A DNA stretch of 64,000 nt from Pogostemon cablin (lineage: Eukaryota; Streptophyta; Magnoliopsida; Lamiales; Lamiaceae), in NCBI GenBank assembly GCA_023678885.1, contig CM043006.1:8335948-8399947 (forward strand), in the 5' to 3' direction. Shown one piece after another: positions 34,397 through 45,434 of this stretch (its first letter is position 1; every line of letters starts with the position of its first letter). The notes under the pieces are model-generated. The model worked only from the letters and a program-made list of their open reading frames with translations. It was not told the DNA's origin and searched no databases. The translations under genes and the position numbers were made by a program.

Positions 34397-35781
34397 TGAT
34401 AAGTGATATTTTCACCTAGATTTTAGTGTCTTTTTAAGTTTTTTTTCATGTTATTTTATCCGTATTTGTGTGTTACTTGGTAGTGTTATGTGTTTTTTAT
34501 GAAAATGTGTGTGAATGAATTTAATCATATGTAAAACAGGTGAAAATGGGGAAAAAACAGAGATGGAAGATAAAATAAGGAAGAAGAAATAGGGTAACAT
34601 CAATATGGTCGGCCGTGTAGGGTACATGAGCTGTGTTGCAGAACACGGCCCATTTACCGAACACGGGCCAGTAAGTAGAAGCCGTGTAGTAGCATCAAAA
34701 CATCCAACACGGCCACCCTTAGGCCATGCGTCAGCACACGACTCGTGTCAATGTTAGAATAGAATATTTTTCCTACATCTTCTAGAAGGTCTTCTAGGGT
34801 TATAAATTTCAATTCATTCAACATTTTGATCATCTTGGATCCGAAATTCAGCTGCCCACACACCCCACACACCAATTCTTTCATTTTACACCACATCCTT
34901 CATCAATTTCATCCATCTATTCACTCCATCATCATCTCACCATAAATCCTTCATCCAAGTGAAGAGAAGAAGTAAGGAAGAGAGGAAAATTACAAGGAAA
35001 GGAAGGAGATAACCATTAGAGCCAATCCAAGGGAGTTTTCATCCAATTTTTATAGTAAACCTAATTTTTTATCAGGACTTGTAAGGTTTTTAATATCTAT
35101 GTTAATTATCTTATGATTATGGTAGATTAATCTCCCTTGTAAGATTAGCAACATGATAGTTGTTGGTTAATTTTGGGGATCTATGTATTCTAATTCATGT
35201 GTTGATTGGATTTATGATTTTCTATCATTGATTATTAATTGCTTGATTTGTATTGATGAATTGTATGATTTATCGTCATAGACATGTGATTAGATTGAGA
35301 AATCAATTATATATTTAGGATAGTTCATTGAATCAATTCATCATACACCTTATGTGCATTATAAGTCTTAAAGAGATAGAGATATCTTTTAGGATTTAAA
35401 ACCCTTTGATAGGACACCCGATTGGTTTGATCGAGAGGTTGATTAATTGTGTGAGGGCATTCTCATTTAAGCTTAGTACCTAGATGAAATTGCTTGAGTG
35501 AGAACCAATCCATTTAGCTATTTTGGGATTCTTATTTGGATTCACATTTCTATCCATTTCGAGAGAAAGTTTAGAAGAAGTTATTGTTCACCCTTAATCA
35601 TTTTGTCCATGATGCACATGGATTTGATACATAATTCTTAGAGTTACCACTTCTTAATTGTTGTTAATCTCACTTTTGTTTAACTTGAAAAACCAATCTC
35701 ATTCACTTTAATTTTGTTTACTTGATCTTTGCTTGTTCAATTGCATTGATTGATTTCAATTACTTGTTCGACAAACAAAAC
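34397..35781 (+). mobile_element. 5' LTR of Athila element C, first part
   Basis: It begins TGATAAGTGATATTTTCACC. This LTR family is unrelated in sequence to A and B. A TATA-like box (TATAAAT, 34801-34807) is preceded by a cluster of CACG-core motifs at 34611-34748 (GGCCGTGT, ACACGGCC, ACACGGGCC, GCCGTGT, CTCGTGT). The LTR is split at 35781 by an inverted LTR of the same family and resumes at 37378, giving about 1.50 kb in total. Confidence 0.8.
34611..34748. promoter_or_regulatory. CACG-core motif cluster upstream of TATA, LTR C
   Basis: GGCCGTGT at 34611, ACACGGCC at 34643 and 34707, ACACGGGCC near 34661 and GCCGTGT at 34681 lie about 55-190 bp upstream of TATAAAT (34801). The inverted LTR has an equivalent cluster at the same distance. 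The regulatory role is inferred from position. Confidence 0.45.
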
Positions 35782-37377
35782 TGTGATAATTCGTGATTGG
35801 TCGTTAATAGTTGGGATGACCAATTAAAGAATTTATCGAACCACAGGGAGGAAGGTACTAGAGTTTAAGCGATCTCAAGTTTATCGTGATTTTATAAGGA
35901 CGACGGAATAGGGAGGATATGATGCAAATAAATGCAATTACACTAATGCAAGAAATAAATGATAAAACAAATGAAAGATGAATGAGTTCCAAATGATGCA
36001 AGGATGAGATTAACTACAATCATGGCATAGAAAATAAATAAATTATGCAATTAATTCTAATCTCTCATGGACAAGACATAGAAGCGATCACTAAATCCAC
36101 CTAAATTCTCTCTCGAGATGGATAGGATGTAGGCCCTCAACAAGGCTCCAAAAAGCACTTAAGATCGATACCATAGCGAACACCTCCCACTAGGTACTAA
36201 TTACTCTACGAGTTCCCTAATTAGGTACTAAATCATAGACAATTCCCTTTTAAGGTACTATGAATTCACTAATGGCTTGGGTCTCCTCACTAATCAACGA
36301 ACCTCTCGATTAAATCAATTAAATGTTCTATCAAAGGGTTCTAAATCTAGAAGGATATCTCTATCTCATTCTAAATTAATGCACATGAATTGTATGATGA
36401 AATGATTCAATAAACTATCCTAAACACATAATTGATTTCTCAATCTAATCATATGCCTATGACAATTAATCACGCTTGTCATCATATAAATCAAGCAATA
36501 AACAATCAATGATAGAAATATCACAAAGCCCATTCAAGATTAAATTCAAATTGCATAAAAACTAAATTATTCAACACCAATCATGGAGCTAATCTCACAA
36601 AGGAAACAACATAAACAATTGTATCTACAAATTCCATGACAAATCTATAAAGAAGTTCACAACAATTAGAAATAGATTCCCCCTTTGAAGGTCTTCAATG
36701 GAGATCTCCTTCTTTTTCATGTGATCTTCACTCTCCCTTGCTTTCTTGATCACTTGGATGGTGGATTTGATGGAGGAGATCAAGTGTAGATGGATGGATG
36801 AAGAATGGATGAAGATGAAGGTGAAAAATGGAGGAAATAGTGTGTGAGGTGTGTGAGCAGCTGAAATTTCATGCCTCTCTCTTCAAAGGTTGGGTATTTA
36901 TATTCATTGGGGGTCTTCTAGAAGAAATCTGATTTTTTTACTGATCAGGCACCTACATGACTCGTGTGCTGCAACATGCCTCGAGTCGTGTTAGGGTTTC
37001 AGGGTCAACGCGAACTTACGACGGCACACGAGTCGTGTGCCGCAACACGGCCAAGGGATTGTCGTGTTGTGCATTCTAATGTCGTCACATGACCATCTCT
37101 TATAGGCCCGTTTGCAGTACACGGCTCGTGTAGCACGACATGGCTCGTGTACTTGAAATGGCTGGCCATGTTCTTGCTGCCCTATTTTCTTCTTCCTTCT
37201 TCTGTCTCCCTTCTCCATTTTTGCTCTGATTTTACCTGGTTACATATGATTAAATTCATTCACACTCAATTCCATAAAAACACATAACTCTACCAAATAG
37301 CACATAAATATGGATAAAAATATACAAAAACACACATAAAAAGATACCTAAAATCTAGGTGAAAATATCACTCATCA
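35782..37377 (-). mobile_element. Inverted LTR of the element-C family inserted in the 5' LTR of C
   Basis: On the minus strand it starts TGATGAGTGATATTTTCACC and ends CACGAATTATCACA, 1.60 kb. It aligns through its length with 34397-35781 plus 37378-37492 in reverse. It carries its own TATA-like box (TATAAATA, 36895-36902 on the minus strand) and a CACG/CGTG cluster at 36946-37170 (CTCGTGT, ACACGAGTCGTGT, ACACGGCC, ACACGGCTCGTGT). No internal region is attached, so it is a solo LTR. The flanking 5-mers (aaaac and atttg) do not match. Confidence 0.78.
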
Positions 37378-37492
37378 ATTTGTCTTTTTAAAATTACAAG
37401 AAACGTGAGATCGCTTAAGCACTAGTACCTACCTCTATGTGGTTCGATAAATTTTTGAATTGGTCAACCCGACTATAAGTTATGGCTAATCA
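37378..37492 (+). mobile_element. 5' LTR of Athila element C, last part
   Basis: It contains GAGATCGCTTAAGCACTAGTACC and GTGGTTCGATAAATTTTTG, the same landmarks that occur inverted at 35835-35880, and ends TATGGCTAATCA two bases before the primer site. Confidence 0.75.
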
Positions 37493-37494
37493 AA

Positions 37495-37512
37495 TGGCGC
37501 CGTTGCTGGGGA
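37495..37512 (+). other. Primer-binding site, tRNA-Asp type, element C
   Basis: TGGCGCCGTTGCTGGGGA differs by one base from the perfect site at 30757. Confidence 0.88.
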
Positions 37513-37637
37513 GGCAACGGTTGCTAGTAGCTTGAAGAAGGATAATTTTAAGTGATCTAAATAGAGACATTTTTATTTTTGTTATTTGTAATTGCTTGTG
37601 AAAATTTTGTTCTATCTTCTTTTACTTTTGAAGGTGC

Positions 37638-39237
37638 ATGCAAACAAGGTCAAAAGGGAAACAAGTTGAACCTATTGATCTAGAGATTGAACACACTTGC
37701 CGGAGAAGGAGAAAGGAGAACAAAACCAAAAATAGTATTCCAATGGAGAACAATCAAGATAATGAACATGTTGATGATAGAAATGATGGAAATGAAGTGC
37801 AAAATGCCCAAGCCAATGCATATCAACAACAAGCCTTACTCCAATAAATGATACACCAATCGCTTCTTCAACAAGGTTTGCAACAACCTTATGCGCCACC
37901 ACCGCCATCTCCAGTGAATCGAGGGCCTCAAGTAGATCCAAGGGTGATCCGGGATTTCTTTATACCAAGGGCAATGCCACAAATGGTGGGACCACCAATC
38001 AATGCCAACAACTTTGAATTTAAAACGGACTTGATTCTATGGTGAGAGAGCAACAATTTAAGTGGAACCCCAAATGAAAATCTTAATGCTCATCTAGCTC
38101 ATTGAGATTGCCAATACCGTGAAGATGAATGGGGTAAGCAAAGATTGTATCAAGATGAGGTTGTTTCCATTTTCCTTGAGGGATAGAGCTCGAACATGGC
38201 TCTCCTCTATTACTCCGGGTACGAGCAACACATGGGATGAGCTTGCAGAAATGTTCTTGAACAAGTATTTTCCACCATCCAAGACGCTTCAAATGAAGAG
38301 GTTGAATACTCAATTCAAGCAAATGCCTCAAGAAAGTTTCTATGAAGCGTGGAAAAGGTTTAAGGATATGCTTCGCAAGTGTCCACAACATGGCTTCCCG
38401 GAAAATCAACAAGTTAGAATTTTCTACCAAGGTTTGGTGAATGGACAAAGAGTGCTTGTTGATACTTTGGCGGGTGGATCCGTATTTGGAGTGACTCCGG
38501 AAAGAGCTACAAGGATTTTTGATGAGATTGCCACAAATGTCTATCAATGGCCATCGAAGAGAGTGAGTTGATGTTATGGGTTTGAGAGCTTCAATCAAGG
38601 GCAACAATTTAATGTGAAGAGTGCTAGTGTGGAACCAAGTATGCCAAGTGTTGAAATGATAGTATCGGAAATTTTGAGGCAAATGAGCTTGAATCAATGT
38701 ATGAATAATCAAGGAGTTAACATAGTTGAAGGGCAAGTAGAGCAAGGTACGCTTTCTCCGAATAGTGTTAGTGGGAAACAATGGGCTATGACAATGCCAC
38801 GTGTGGAAAATGTACAATACATGCAAGGAAGGAATTACCAAGGTAACTATCAAAACAATTACCAAGGTAATTTTAACCAAAACCAAGGAAACTATCCCCC
38901 AAAGCAAGGAGGCTTCAATGGTCAAGGTAGTAGAAGCTCATACCCACAACAACAAAGGAGGCAAGATAACTTCTCTTATTCAAACCCGAGCAATGAGGTT
39001 ACTTATCCCCCGGGAGCTAAAGCGCCAAATAATGAAGGGAAAGCAACCACCGAAGAACTTATTGAAAAGTTGATTGCATCTAACAAAGCTCAAGATGAGA
39101 CGAGAAGAAAGATTGATGAAGCTAATGATAGAAGATTCAAAGCCTTGGAGCACTCGGTTGTTCAAATTGCTAGTTTGTTGAGTGTGAATGAAAAAGGAAA
39201 AATTCCTTCTACCACCATTGTAAATCCAAAAATGTAA
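37638..39237 (+). pseudogene. Gag of Athila element C
   Basis: It starts MQTRSKGKQVEPIDLEIEH with a basic RRRRKENKTKN tract, the usual Athila gag start. A stop at 37845 interrupts it, then MIHQSLLQQGLQQPYAPPPP. After another break the capsid domain (38119-38568) reads FPFSLRDRARTWLSSI, EMFLNKYFPPSKTLQMKRL, WKRFKDMLRKCPQHGFPE, IFYQGLVNGQRVLVDTLAGG. The third part (38614-39234) is an N/Q/G-rich region with near-repeats of NYQGN, then a helical ELIEKLIASNKAQDETRRK segment. No CCHC knuckle is visible. The minus-strand 280-codon frame across this gene is a shadow. Confidence 0.88.
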
Positions 39238-39252
39238 TGCAAGGCAATCACT

Positions 39253-40644
39253 TTGAGAAGTGGAACAAATTATGAGGGACCTTCTATACCTATGGAAAAT
39301 GAAAAGCTAGAAGAGAAGAAGGTTGAAGAAAACTTGGTTGAAAAAGAGTTAGTGGAAGAGAGTGAAGTTGAAGTAAAGGCGAATGATGAAACGAATGTGG
39401 TTGAATCAGAAGTTGTTGAAAAGAAATGGCAAAGAACCAAGGCAATGAAAAAGAAAGAGGATGAAGTGGAGTTGGAAAGGGATAGTTGGGGCATACCAAA
39501 AACTCAAGTGACTATTCCTTCTCCACATAGATTCTTAAAGAAGGGCCTTGATGAAAAGTTTGCAAAGTTTTTGGAGATCTTCAAGAAAATCCATATCAAT
39601 ATACCCTTTGCAGATACTTTGATACAAATACCTCATTATACCAAGTTTTTGAAAGACATCATGGCACGAAAAAGGAGCTTAGTAGAGAATGAGACTATCA
39701 ATTTTACGAAGGAGTGTAGTGTCATAATTCAAAAGAAGTTTCCTCCAAAGCTCAAGTATCCGGGGAGTTCTGTCATACCATGTGAGATGGGTAAGAGTGA
39801 AGTTCATAAAGCTCTTTGTGATCTTGGGGCTAGTATCAATTTGGTGCCAATCTCTATCTTTAAGAAACTTGGTATAGGAGAAGTAAAGCTTACGTCTGTT
39901 ACATTGCAACATGCGGATAGGTCTTTAAATCACCCTAAAGGAATAGTTAAGGATGTGTTGGTTAAAGTTGGAAAATTCATATTCCCAATGGATTTCATAG
40001 TGCTTGAAATGGACTAGGATGCAAATATTCTATTAATTTTGGGACGTCCATTTTTTACCACGGGAAGAGCTTTAATTGATGTGCACAAGGGGGAGTTGAC
40101 ATTGAGAGTAAATGAAGAAGAAGTGGTGTTTTCATTAAGGAATGCTATGAGGCATCCAGATGAGAAGAAAAAATGTAGAAGAATTGAAATGATTGATGAA
40201 GTTATTCAAGAAAATTTGTCATTCTACTTATCTAAAGATCCTCTCGAAACAAGCATAAGTCATTCTCTTACTTTATCTCTTAACTCTAACTCTTCTTTCT
40301 ATTGTCTAAAAAATGATGATATAAATGATTGCTTACATGACTTGAATGCTTGTAGGGAAATGCAAGAAGATGAAGCCAAGTTGATGTACTATGAAAAGAG
40401 AGAATATCTTCCTTTGGAAGTTGAAGGTGAAGAGCAAAAAGTGGAAAAAGGGAAAGGTGAATTGAAGCCTTTACCCGATCACCTTATGTATGCGTATTTG
40501 GGAGACAACAAGACTTTTCAAGTAATCGTATCATCATCCCTTTCACCTTTAGAACTTGATAAATTGTTGAGGGTGCTTAGAGAGCACAAAAGTGCTATTG
40601 GTTGGAGTCTTGATGATTTGAAAGGTATAAGCCCCACGATTTGA
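39253..40644 (+). pseudogene. Protease region of Athila element C
   Basis: It begins MRSGTNYEGPS, then a long glutamate/valine-rich linker. The protease part has KKGLDEKFAKFLEIFKKI, NIPFADTLIQIPHYTKFL, then ALCDLGASINLVPISIFKKL with the D-L-G-A-S active site intact, and GIVKDVLVKVGKFIFPMDFI. A stop (TAG) at 40015 after EMD is followed in frame by LILGRPFFTTGRALIDVHKG, an acidic tail and LDDLKGISPTI with a stop at 40642. This is the best preserved protease of the window. The linker has no GGTCGAA repeats. Confidence 0.85.
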
Positions 40645-41715
40645 ATGCATCATATAAGATTGATAGATGAAGATAAGTCATGCATACAACCTCAAAGACG
40701 CTTGAACCCTATTATGCAAGAAGTGATAAGAAAAGAAGTTTTGAAATGGTTAGATGCTAACATTAATTGTTTATGCCATAAGTGATAGTCCTCATGTAAG
40801 TCCTTTGCATGTTGTGAACCATTGTTAAGATGGAATTTGATGAAGAGCTTGCTACAAGGGTGAAAATGGGTTGGAGAGTGTGTTGTGATTATATGAAACT
40901 TAATGAAAGCACTCATAAATATCATTTCCTTTTGTCTTTTATTGATCAAATGCTTGATAGGTTGGCGGGATACAAGTATAATTATTTTCTAAATGGTTAC
41001 TCGGGGTACAACCAAATCATGATAGCCCCCGAGGATCAAGAGAAAACAACTTTTACTTGTCCATATGACACGTTTGCTTTTTATAAATTACCCTTTGGAT
41101 TGTGCAATGCCTCCGCCACCTTTCAACGTTGCATGATGGCCATCTTTGGGGGATTGATTGAAAATATAATGGAGATTTTTATGGATAATTTTTCCATCTT
41201 TGTAACTTCATTTGGTACATGCTTGGCTAATCTTTCTATGGTTTTACAACAATGTCAAGATACAAACCTAGTCTGGATTTGGGAAAAATGTCATTTTATG
41301 GTTCAAGAGGGTATCGTACTTAGACATCACATTTCGGAGAAAGGTTTGAGAGTTGATAAGGCGATTGTTGTAGCCATTGAACATCTTCCCCCACCAAAGA
41401 ATGAAAAATGGATTAGATCGTTCCTTGTCCACGCTGGGTTCTATCGACCTTTTATAAAGAATTTTTCTAATATAGTCAAACCTTTGTGTATGTTGCTTGA
41501 AAAAGATGCTCTATTTGAATTTAATGATGAATGTCTTGATGCTTTTAAGGTACTCAAGGAATCTCTAATTTCTTCACCAATCCTTGTCTCTCCTGATTGG
41601 AGTAACCCTTTTGAGCTTCATTGTGATGCGAGTGACAATGCATTAGGAGTGGTGCTTGGTCAAGTGAGGGAGAAGAAGTTTCGAGCTGTCTATTATGCAA
41701 CCAAGACGTTCAATT
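40645..41715 (+). pseudogene. Reverse transcriptase of element C, broken off in RNase H
   Basis: PQRRLNPIMQEVIRKEVLKWL (40690-40755) precedes a stop. The open part 40830-41714 has CCDYMKLNESTHKYHF, then FLNGYSGYNQIMIAPEDQEKT, where the first catalytic Asp is Asn. KLPFGLCNASATFQRCMMAIF follows, then FMDNFSIF, where the second Asp of the DD pair is Asn. Thumb motifs HHISEKGLRVDKA and LPPPKNEKWIRSFLVHAGFYRPFIKNFS come next, then the start of RNase H (ELHCDASDNALGVVLGQ) ending at YYATKTFN. The element stops there: the rest of RNase H, integrase and the 3' LTR are absent. Confidence 0.88.
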
Positions 41716-41735
41716 AGTGGATAGTTGTATTGGTG

Positions 41736-41865
41736 TAGTTTTGTGTCCTATAGAGATATTTAAATATTTTTTGTGGTACCCATTTACTATAAAAGGAAAT
41801 GTGAACCTTTCTATGGGACGCTCAAAATGAAAATGCGTAAATATTTCTATAGGACGGAGGAACTA
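41736..41865. mobile_element. Stowaway-type MITE
   Basis: The right end reads TATAGGACGGAGGAACTA, the complement of the common CTCCGTCC start of plant Stowaway elements, and the left end is TAGTTTTGTGTCCTATAGAG. The ends are inverted copies with some mismatches and are flanked by TA. About 130 bp, no coding capacity. The 340 bp beyond (41866-42208) hold nothing I recognise. Confidence 0.65.
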
Positions 41866-42208
41866 TATATTATTATTACCTAAACTGCTTTTATTGTAGC
41901 ACTAATCATATTAGGTAATGCTCGACTTCCACCATGAACAAATCCCTCTACTGAAAGATGCTCATACCTTATTTCTATTTTTGGACCCCTACCCTAAATA
42001 AATATATTCAGTAAAAGAGAAAAATTTTAATCCACAATATAATATGTTTATGCTCAAAAACTCGTATGTATCGAGTCATCGAGTCGGATTTTTATTACAA
42101 TCAGCAAATACTGAGGCAGTGGTATATACGCGAGGTGTCATGCATTGATTTTAGATCAGTTGTTTCATGATTAGAATCCTAACTAATTAATGAATGATTT
42201 CTTAAAAC

Positions 42209-42537
42209 CTTTGGCCACGCGTCTTCATTTTCTGGAGGAACTTTTCATGGTCTTCCACTATGGCAATGTGAATCTTACACACCAGAATTCCCCTCTCATC
42301 AATGCCCAACCTTGTAACTTTGATCTTTTCGTCTTCAATAGCTTATGCCAACATGCTCTTGGCTATCCGATGACACGTTGGCAGTCGCTCGATGGCAGCC
42401 CAAAGGATCTCCTTCTCGTTGAACACATCAGGATCTTGCTGCTACACACCACTACTGATGAAATGCCGGCTGGACGACATAATATTGCATTCTGCACCGC
42501 TTGATCCTTCCACAATTTTGTCAATACCTGCATTTAT
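42209..42537 (-). pseudogene. N-terminal exon fragment of a PDR-type ABCG transporter
   Basis: On the minus strand, in one frame: GIDKIVEGSSGAE, a stop, then DVFNEKEILWAAIERLPT, a stop after KSML, then AIEDEKIKVTRLGI and AIVEDHEKFLQKMKTRGQR. The EKEILWAAIERLPT block and the EDHEKFL block are signatures of the extracytosolic-start ABC_trans_N region of pleiotropic-drug-resistance pumps, which export metabolites across the plasma membrane. The fragment ends at CCAAAG|GTTTTAAG, a plausible intron donor at the place where exon 1 of such genes usually ends. Two in-frame stops and the lack of any further exon in the window mark it as a relic. The plus-strand frame 42190-42504 is its shadow. Confidence 0.78.
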
Positions 42538-42779
42538 CACTTTAGGTTTATGATCAAAACTCATATTTGAGCTGCAAAGATTGTGTATAATTAATTTAAG
42601 ATCAACTGTTTGAGATGTGTGTTGTTAGTTTTACACCACTCTTTTCCACTAACACATAAACTAGGTAGCCATCCAAGTACACTTAAACATGTTTGTGTCA
42701 AGAAGCAATTGTTCACAGTGCCCAATAACATTTAACAAATTCTTTTTTATCCTAATTTTAAGTATATTTTTATGCCCAA

Positions 42780-44105
42780 TTTGACGAAAATTACTTTCGA
42801 GTAATGTATTCGAGTAAAATGATAAAAGAAATTTGAGTCAAAAAAATTCGAGTTAACATTTTTGAGTAAAATAATGTATTCGAGTTAATTATTTTCTTAA
42901 GTAATGTAATTGAGTCAATTAAATGCATTCGAGTTAATTTAACATGTGCGAGTAATGTAGTTTTCGAGTAATGTGAGTATTTTGAGTGAGTAAGTGGTGT
43001 GAGTAATGTGAGTGGTGTGAGTAATGTACGTGATGTGAGTAAATATAGTGAGTGATGTGAGCAGCAAAAGACCCAAGATTTACGGTCAGGGGGGGCCCAA
43101 ATTAAATTTAATAGAGATCACTTGTGTGACACTATTTTTACAATTTTTTAAATAATTATCACTTCTTATAGAAATGTTATCCACTACGCCATTATCACAT
43201 TTCATTAACCAGAGTATTATTTTTTATTAAAATGTTATCACTACTTATCCATCTCATAGAAATCTTTCCATTAGACGTTCTCACACAAATATTTATTATT
43301 AATAAAATGGAATATAATGTACTCTATATAATATGTATTTTTAAATTAAATGGGATAAAAAATACACATGAAAAAGTGAACTAAAATAAATATAAATAGA
43401 AGAAACAATAAACTATAAAAATGGAAGAAAATATAAGAGGGATAAACAATAAACTATAAGTTTATAAAAATGAAAAAAAATAAAAGAAGGAGAAAGATAT
43501 ATGGATTTTTAAACTAAATGGAATAAAAAATAGTTATAAAAAAGTGAACTAAAATAGAAGAAATAATAAACTATAAAAATAAAAGAAAAGAAGGAGAAAG
43601 AATATATGGATTATTAAATTAAATGGAATAAAAGATACTCATGAAAAAGTGAACTAAAATAAATATAAAAAATAATAAACTATAAAAATGAAAAAAAAGA
43701 AAAGAAAAGAAGGAAAAAAAATTAAACTATACAAATGAAAGAAATGAAAGAAAATAAAAGAAAGAAAAAGAAAAAATTAAAAATAAAGGAGAATGGTGTA
43801 TAATCAAACTTGAACCCCCTGACATCAAATTAAGTGAGAGGCAAATCACTTGGCTACTCTCACACCTAGCAATACTTACCATATATATAGTAAATAACTT
43901 TAAAATATCACCGAGCCCCCCTTGGCCTCTATTCAGGTCCGTCTCTGAATGTGAGTAATAAATTTGAGTTAAATAATATATTCGAGTGACGAATTCAAGT
44001 CAAATAATGTATTCAAATAATATATTTCAATGATTTTTTTAGTAATAATTACTTTATTCGAACACTTCACTCTAATACATTACTCGAATATTCGATTAAA
44101 GGATA
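42780..44105. repeat. Degenerate TTCGAGTAATGTA repeat array, split by a MITE
   Basis: Units of the type (A)TTCGAGTAATGTA, with later TGTGAGTAATG variants, run from about 42793 to 43061 and resume after the insertion from 43948 to about 44090. The last units (ATACATTACTCGAATATTCG) are inverted relative to the first, so the whole may be a foldback element. No coding sequence. Confidence 0.6.
43062..43947. mobile_element. hAT-like MITE with 8-bp target duplication
   Basis: It starts CAGCAAAAGACCC and ends GGTCCGTCTCTG (complement CAGAGACGGACC). It is flanked by gatgtgag and aatgtgag, seven of eight bases identical, although the flanking array is itself repetitive. The interior is a long purine-rich AAGAAAATAAAAG stretch with GGGGGGGCCC near one end and GAGCCCCCTTGGCC near the other. 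It is similar in build to 49332-49849. No transposase. Confidence 0.6.
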
Positions 44106-44258
44106 AAAATGTGTATTTCTTTAGGGTACATTATTTTTTTCTCTTGTTTCAATGAAGATTATCTACACATCACATGTGATACATATGTAATGTCCAAATT
44201 GATTCTTGTGAACTGTTTTACTACTTTGCACTTTTAGAATAAAGTTTACTTGGCTAAA

Positions 44259-45434
44259 CAAGGTAAGAAACAATTTTTAAAATATCGATATCAGTAAAAA
44301 TATTGGTTCCTTAAATTTACGGATATATCGATAAATATATTGAATATCGATATTGATATTGGTATCGGTAAAAATTTTAAAATTTACGGAAACTTGAAAA
44401 AAAAAGAAAAATAATTATTTAACTTTGCAATATATTATAACTAATTTTAATTTATAAATACAATTTAAAATCACAATAAAATCATAAAATATGATAAGTA
44501 GATCAATAACAATATATTTAAATAGTCTGAAATCATACCATAAATATTATTAATATTTTAATATATATTCCCCTAATATAAAAATAATGATCTATGAGAC
44601 TCAAATATAAAACAAGTCATGTCGTCTTGATCTAAATAATATTAGTACCAGCTCATCGAATTAGAAATTTTTTTAATATAATTCTGATTTATCAATCAAA
44701 GGCCTGAAAAATGGGTAAATTATCAATTCGGGACCTGAATTATTTTTTCTATCAATTTGGGGCCTGAAATATGTATATCTATAAATTTGGGGTCTGAATG
44801 TAGGCTCTATATTGATAAAATAGGAGGTAATATTTGATAAATTTAGGCCCTGTATTGATAGTTTTACATATTTCAGACCTCGGATTGATAAAAAAAATAA
44901 TTTAGGCCCCGAATTGATTATTTACCTATTTTTCAGGCCTTGAATCGATAAAGTTGATTTTTAATCAGATTGTATTATGTACGTGAACCCTCCTTATTTT
45001 TTAGTTTTAATATTTTTAATGAAAAGTTATAACAATTTTAACTAAAAAAAAGATAATTAATTAAGAAAACGTAAAATAGTCTCACTATAAGATGGTTTAA
45101 CACAAGTATTGTTCTATTTTTTATTTTATTTTTTAAATTTTAACAATTAATGACAAAAAAAAGTATTTACTATAAATGTAAAGTAAAAAATCATTAAAAA
45201 TTTATTTAAAATTATGGATAATATTTCGATATATCCTCAATATTTCATTGATATATCCTTGATATACATCGATATCTGAGAAAATTTGAACAGTGACAAA
45301 TCGATATCGATATTTATACGAATATTTCTCGATATTAGAAAAGAAATATTTTTTCCTCAATATCGATATTGGTACTCTCCAAAATGAATATATCGTGGAA
45401 ATATCAAGGATATTTCTTGATATTTTAAACCTTG
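44259..45434. mobile_element. TIR element rich in ATCGATAT, copy 1
   Basis: The ends are CAAGGTAAGAAACAA on the left and the complement of CAAGGTTTAAAATATC on the right, so the terminal repeat is CAAGGTTTAAAATATC, damaged on the left. Subterminal regions are packed with ATCGATAT. It aligns with 52851-54000 along most of its length, and a 130-bp piece lies at 47025. No transposase frame; no clear target duplication. The superfamily is not determined. It carries a nested foldback at 44688. Confidence 0.65.
44688..44952. mobile_element. Foldback MITE nested in TIR element copy 1
   Basis: Long inverted arms: TTTATCAATCAAAGGCCTG at the left and its complement form TTTATCGATTCAAGGCCTG at the right. 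The match continues through GAAAAAT(G/A)GGTAAAT(T/A)ATCAATTCGGG for more than 100 bp with few mismatches. The corresponding point of the sister element (near 53500) lacks it. Confidence 0.7.

Noticed and set aside
30757..37512. tRNA-Asp-like sequences as tRNA genes
   Set aside because: Only the 18-base complement of the tRNA 3' end is present, right after an LTR: primer sites, not genes.
38083..38925. 280-codon minus-strand ORF
   Set aside because: Antisense of the element-C gag, which has clear capsid motifs on the plus strand.
42190..42504. 104-codon plus-strand ORF as a gene
   Set aside because: The minus strand encodes recognisable ABCG N-terminal motifs; the plus frame is its shadow.
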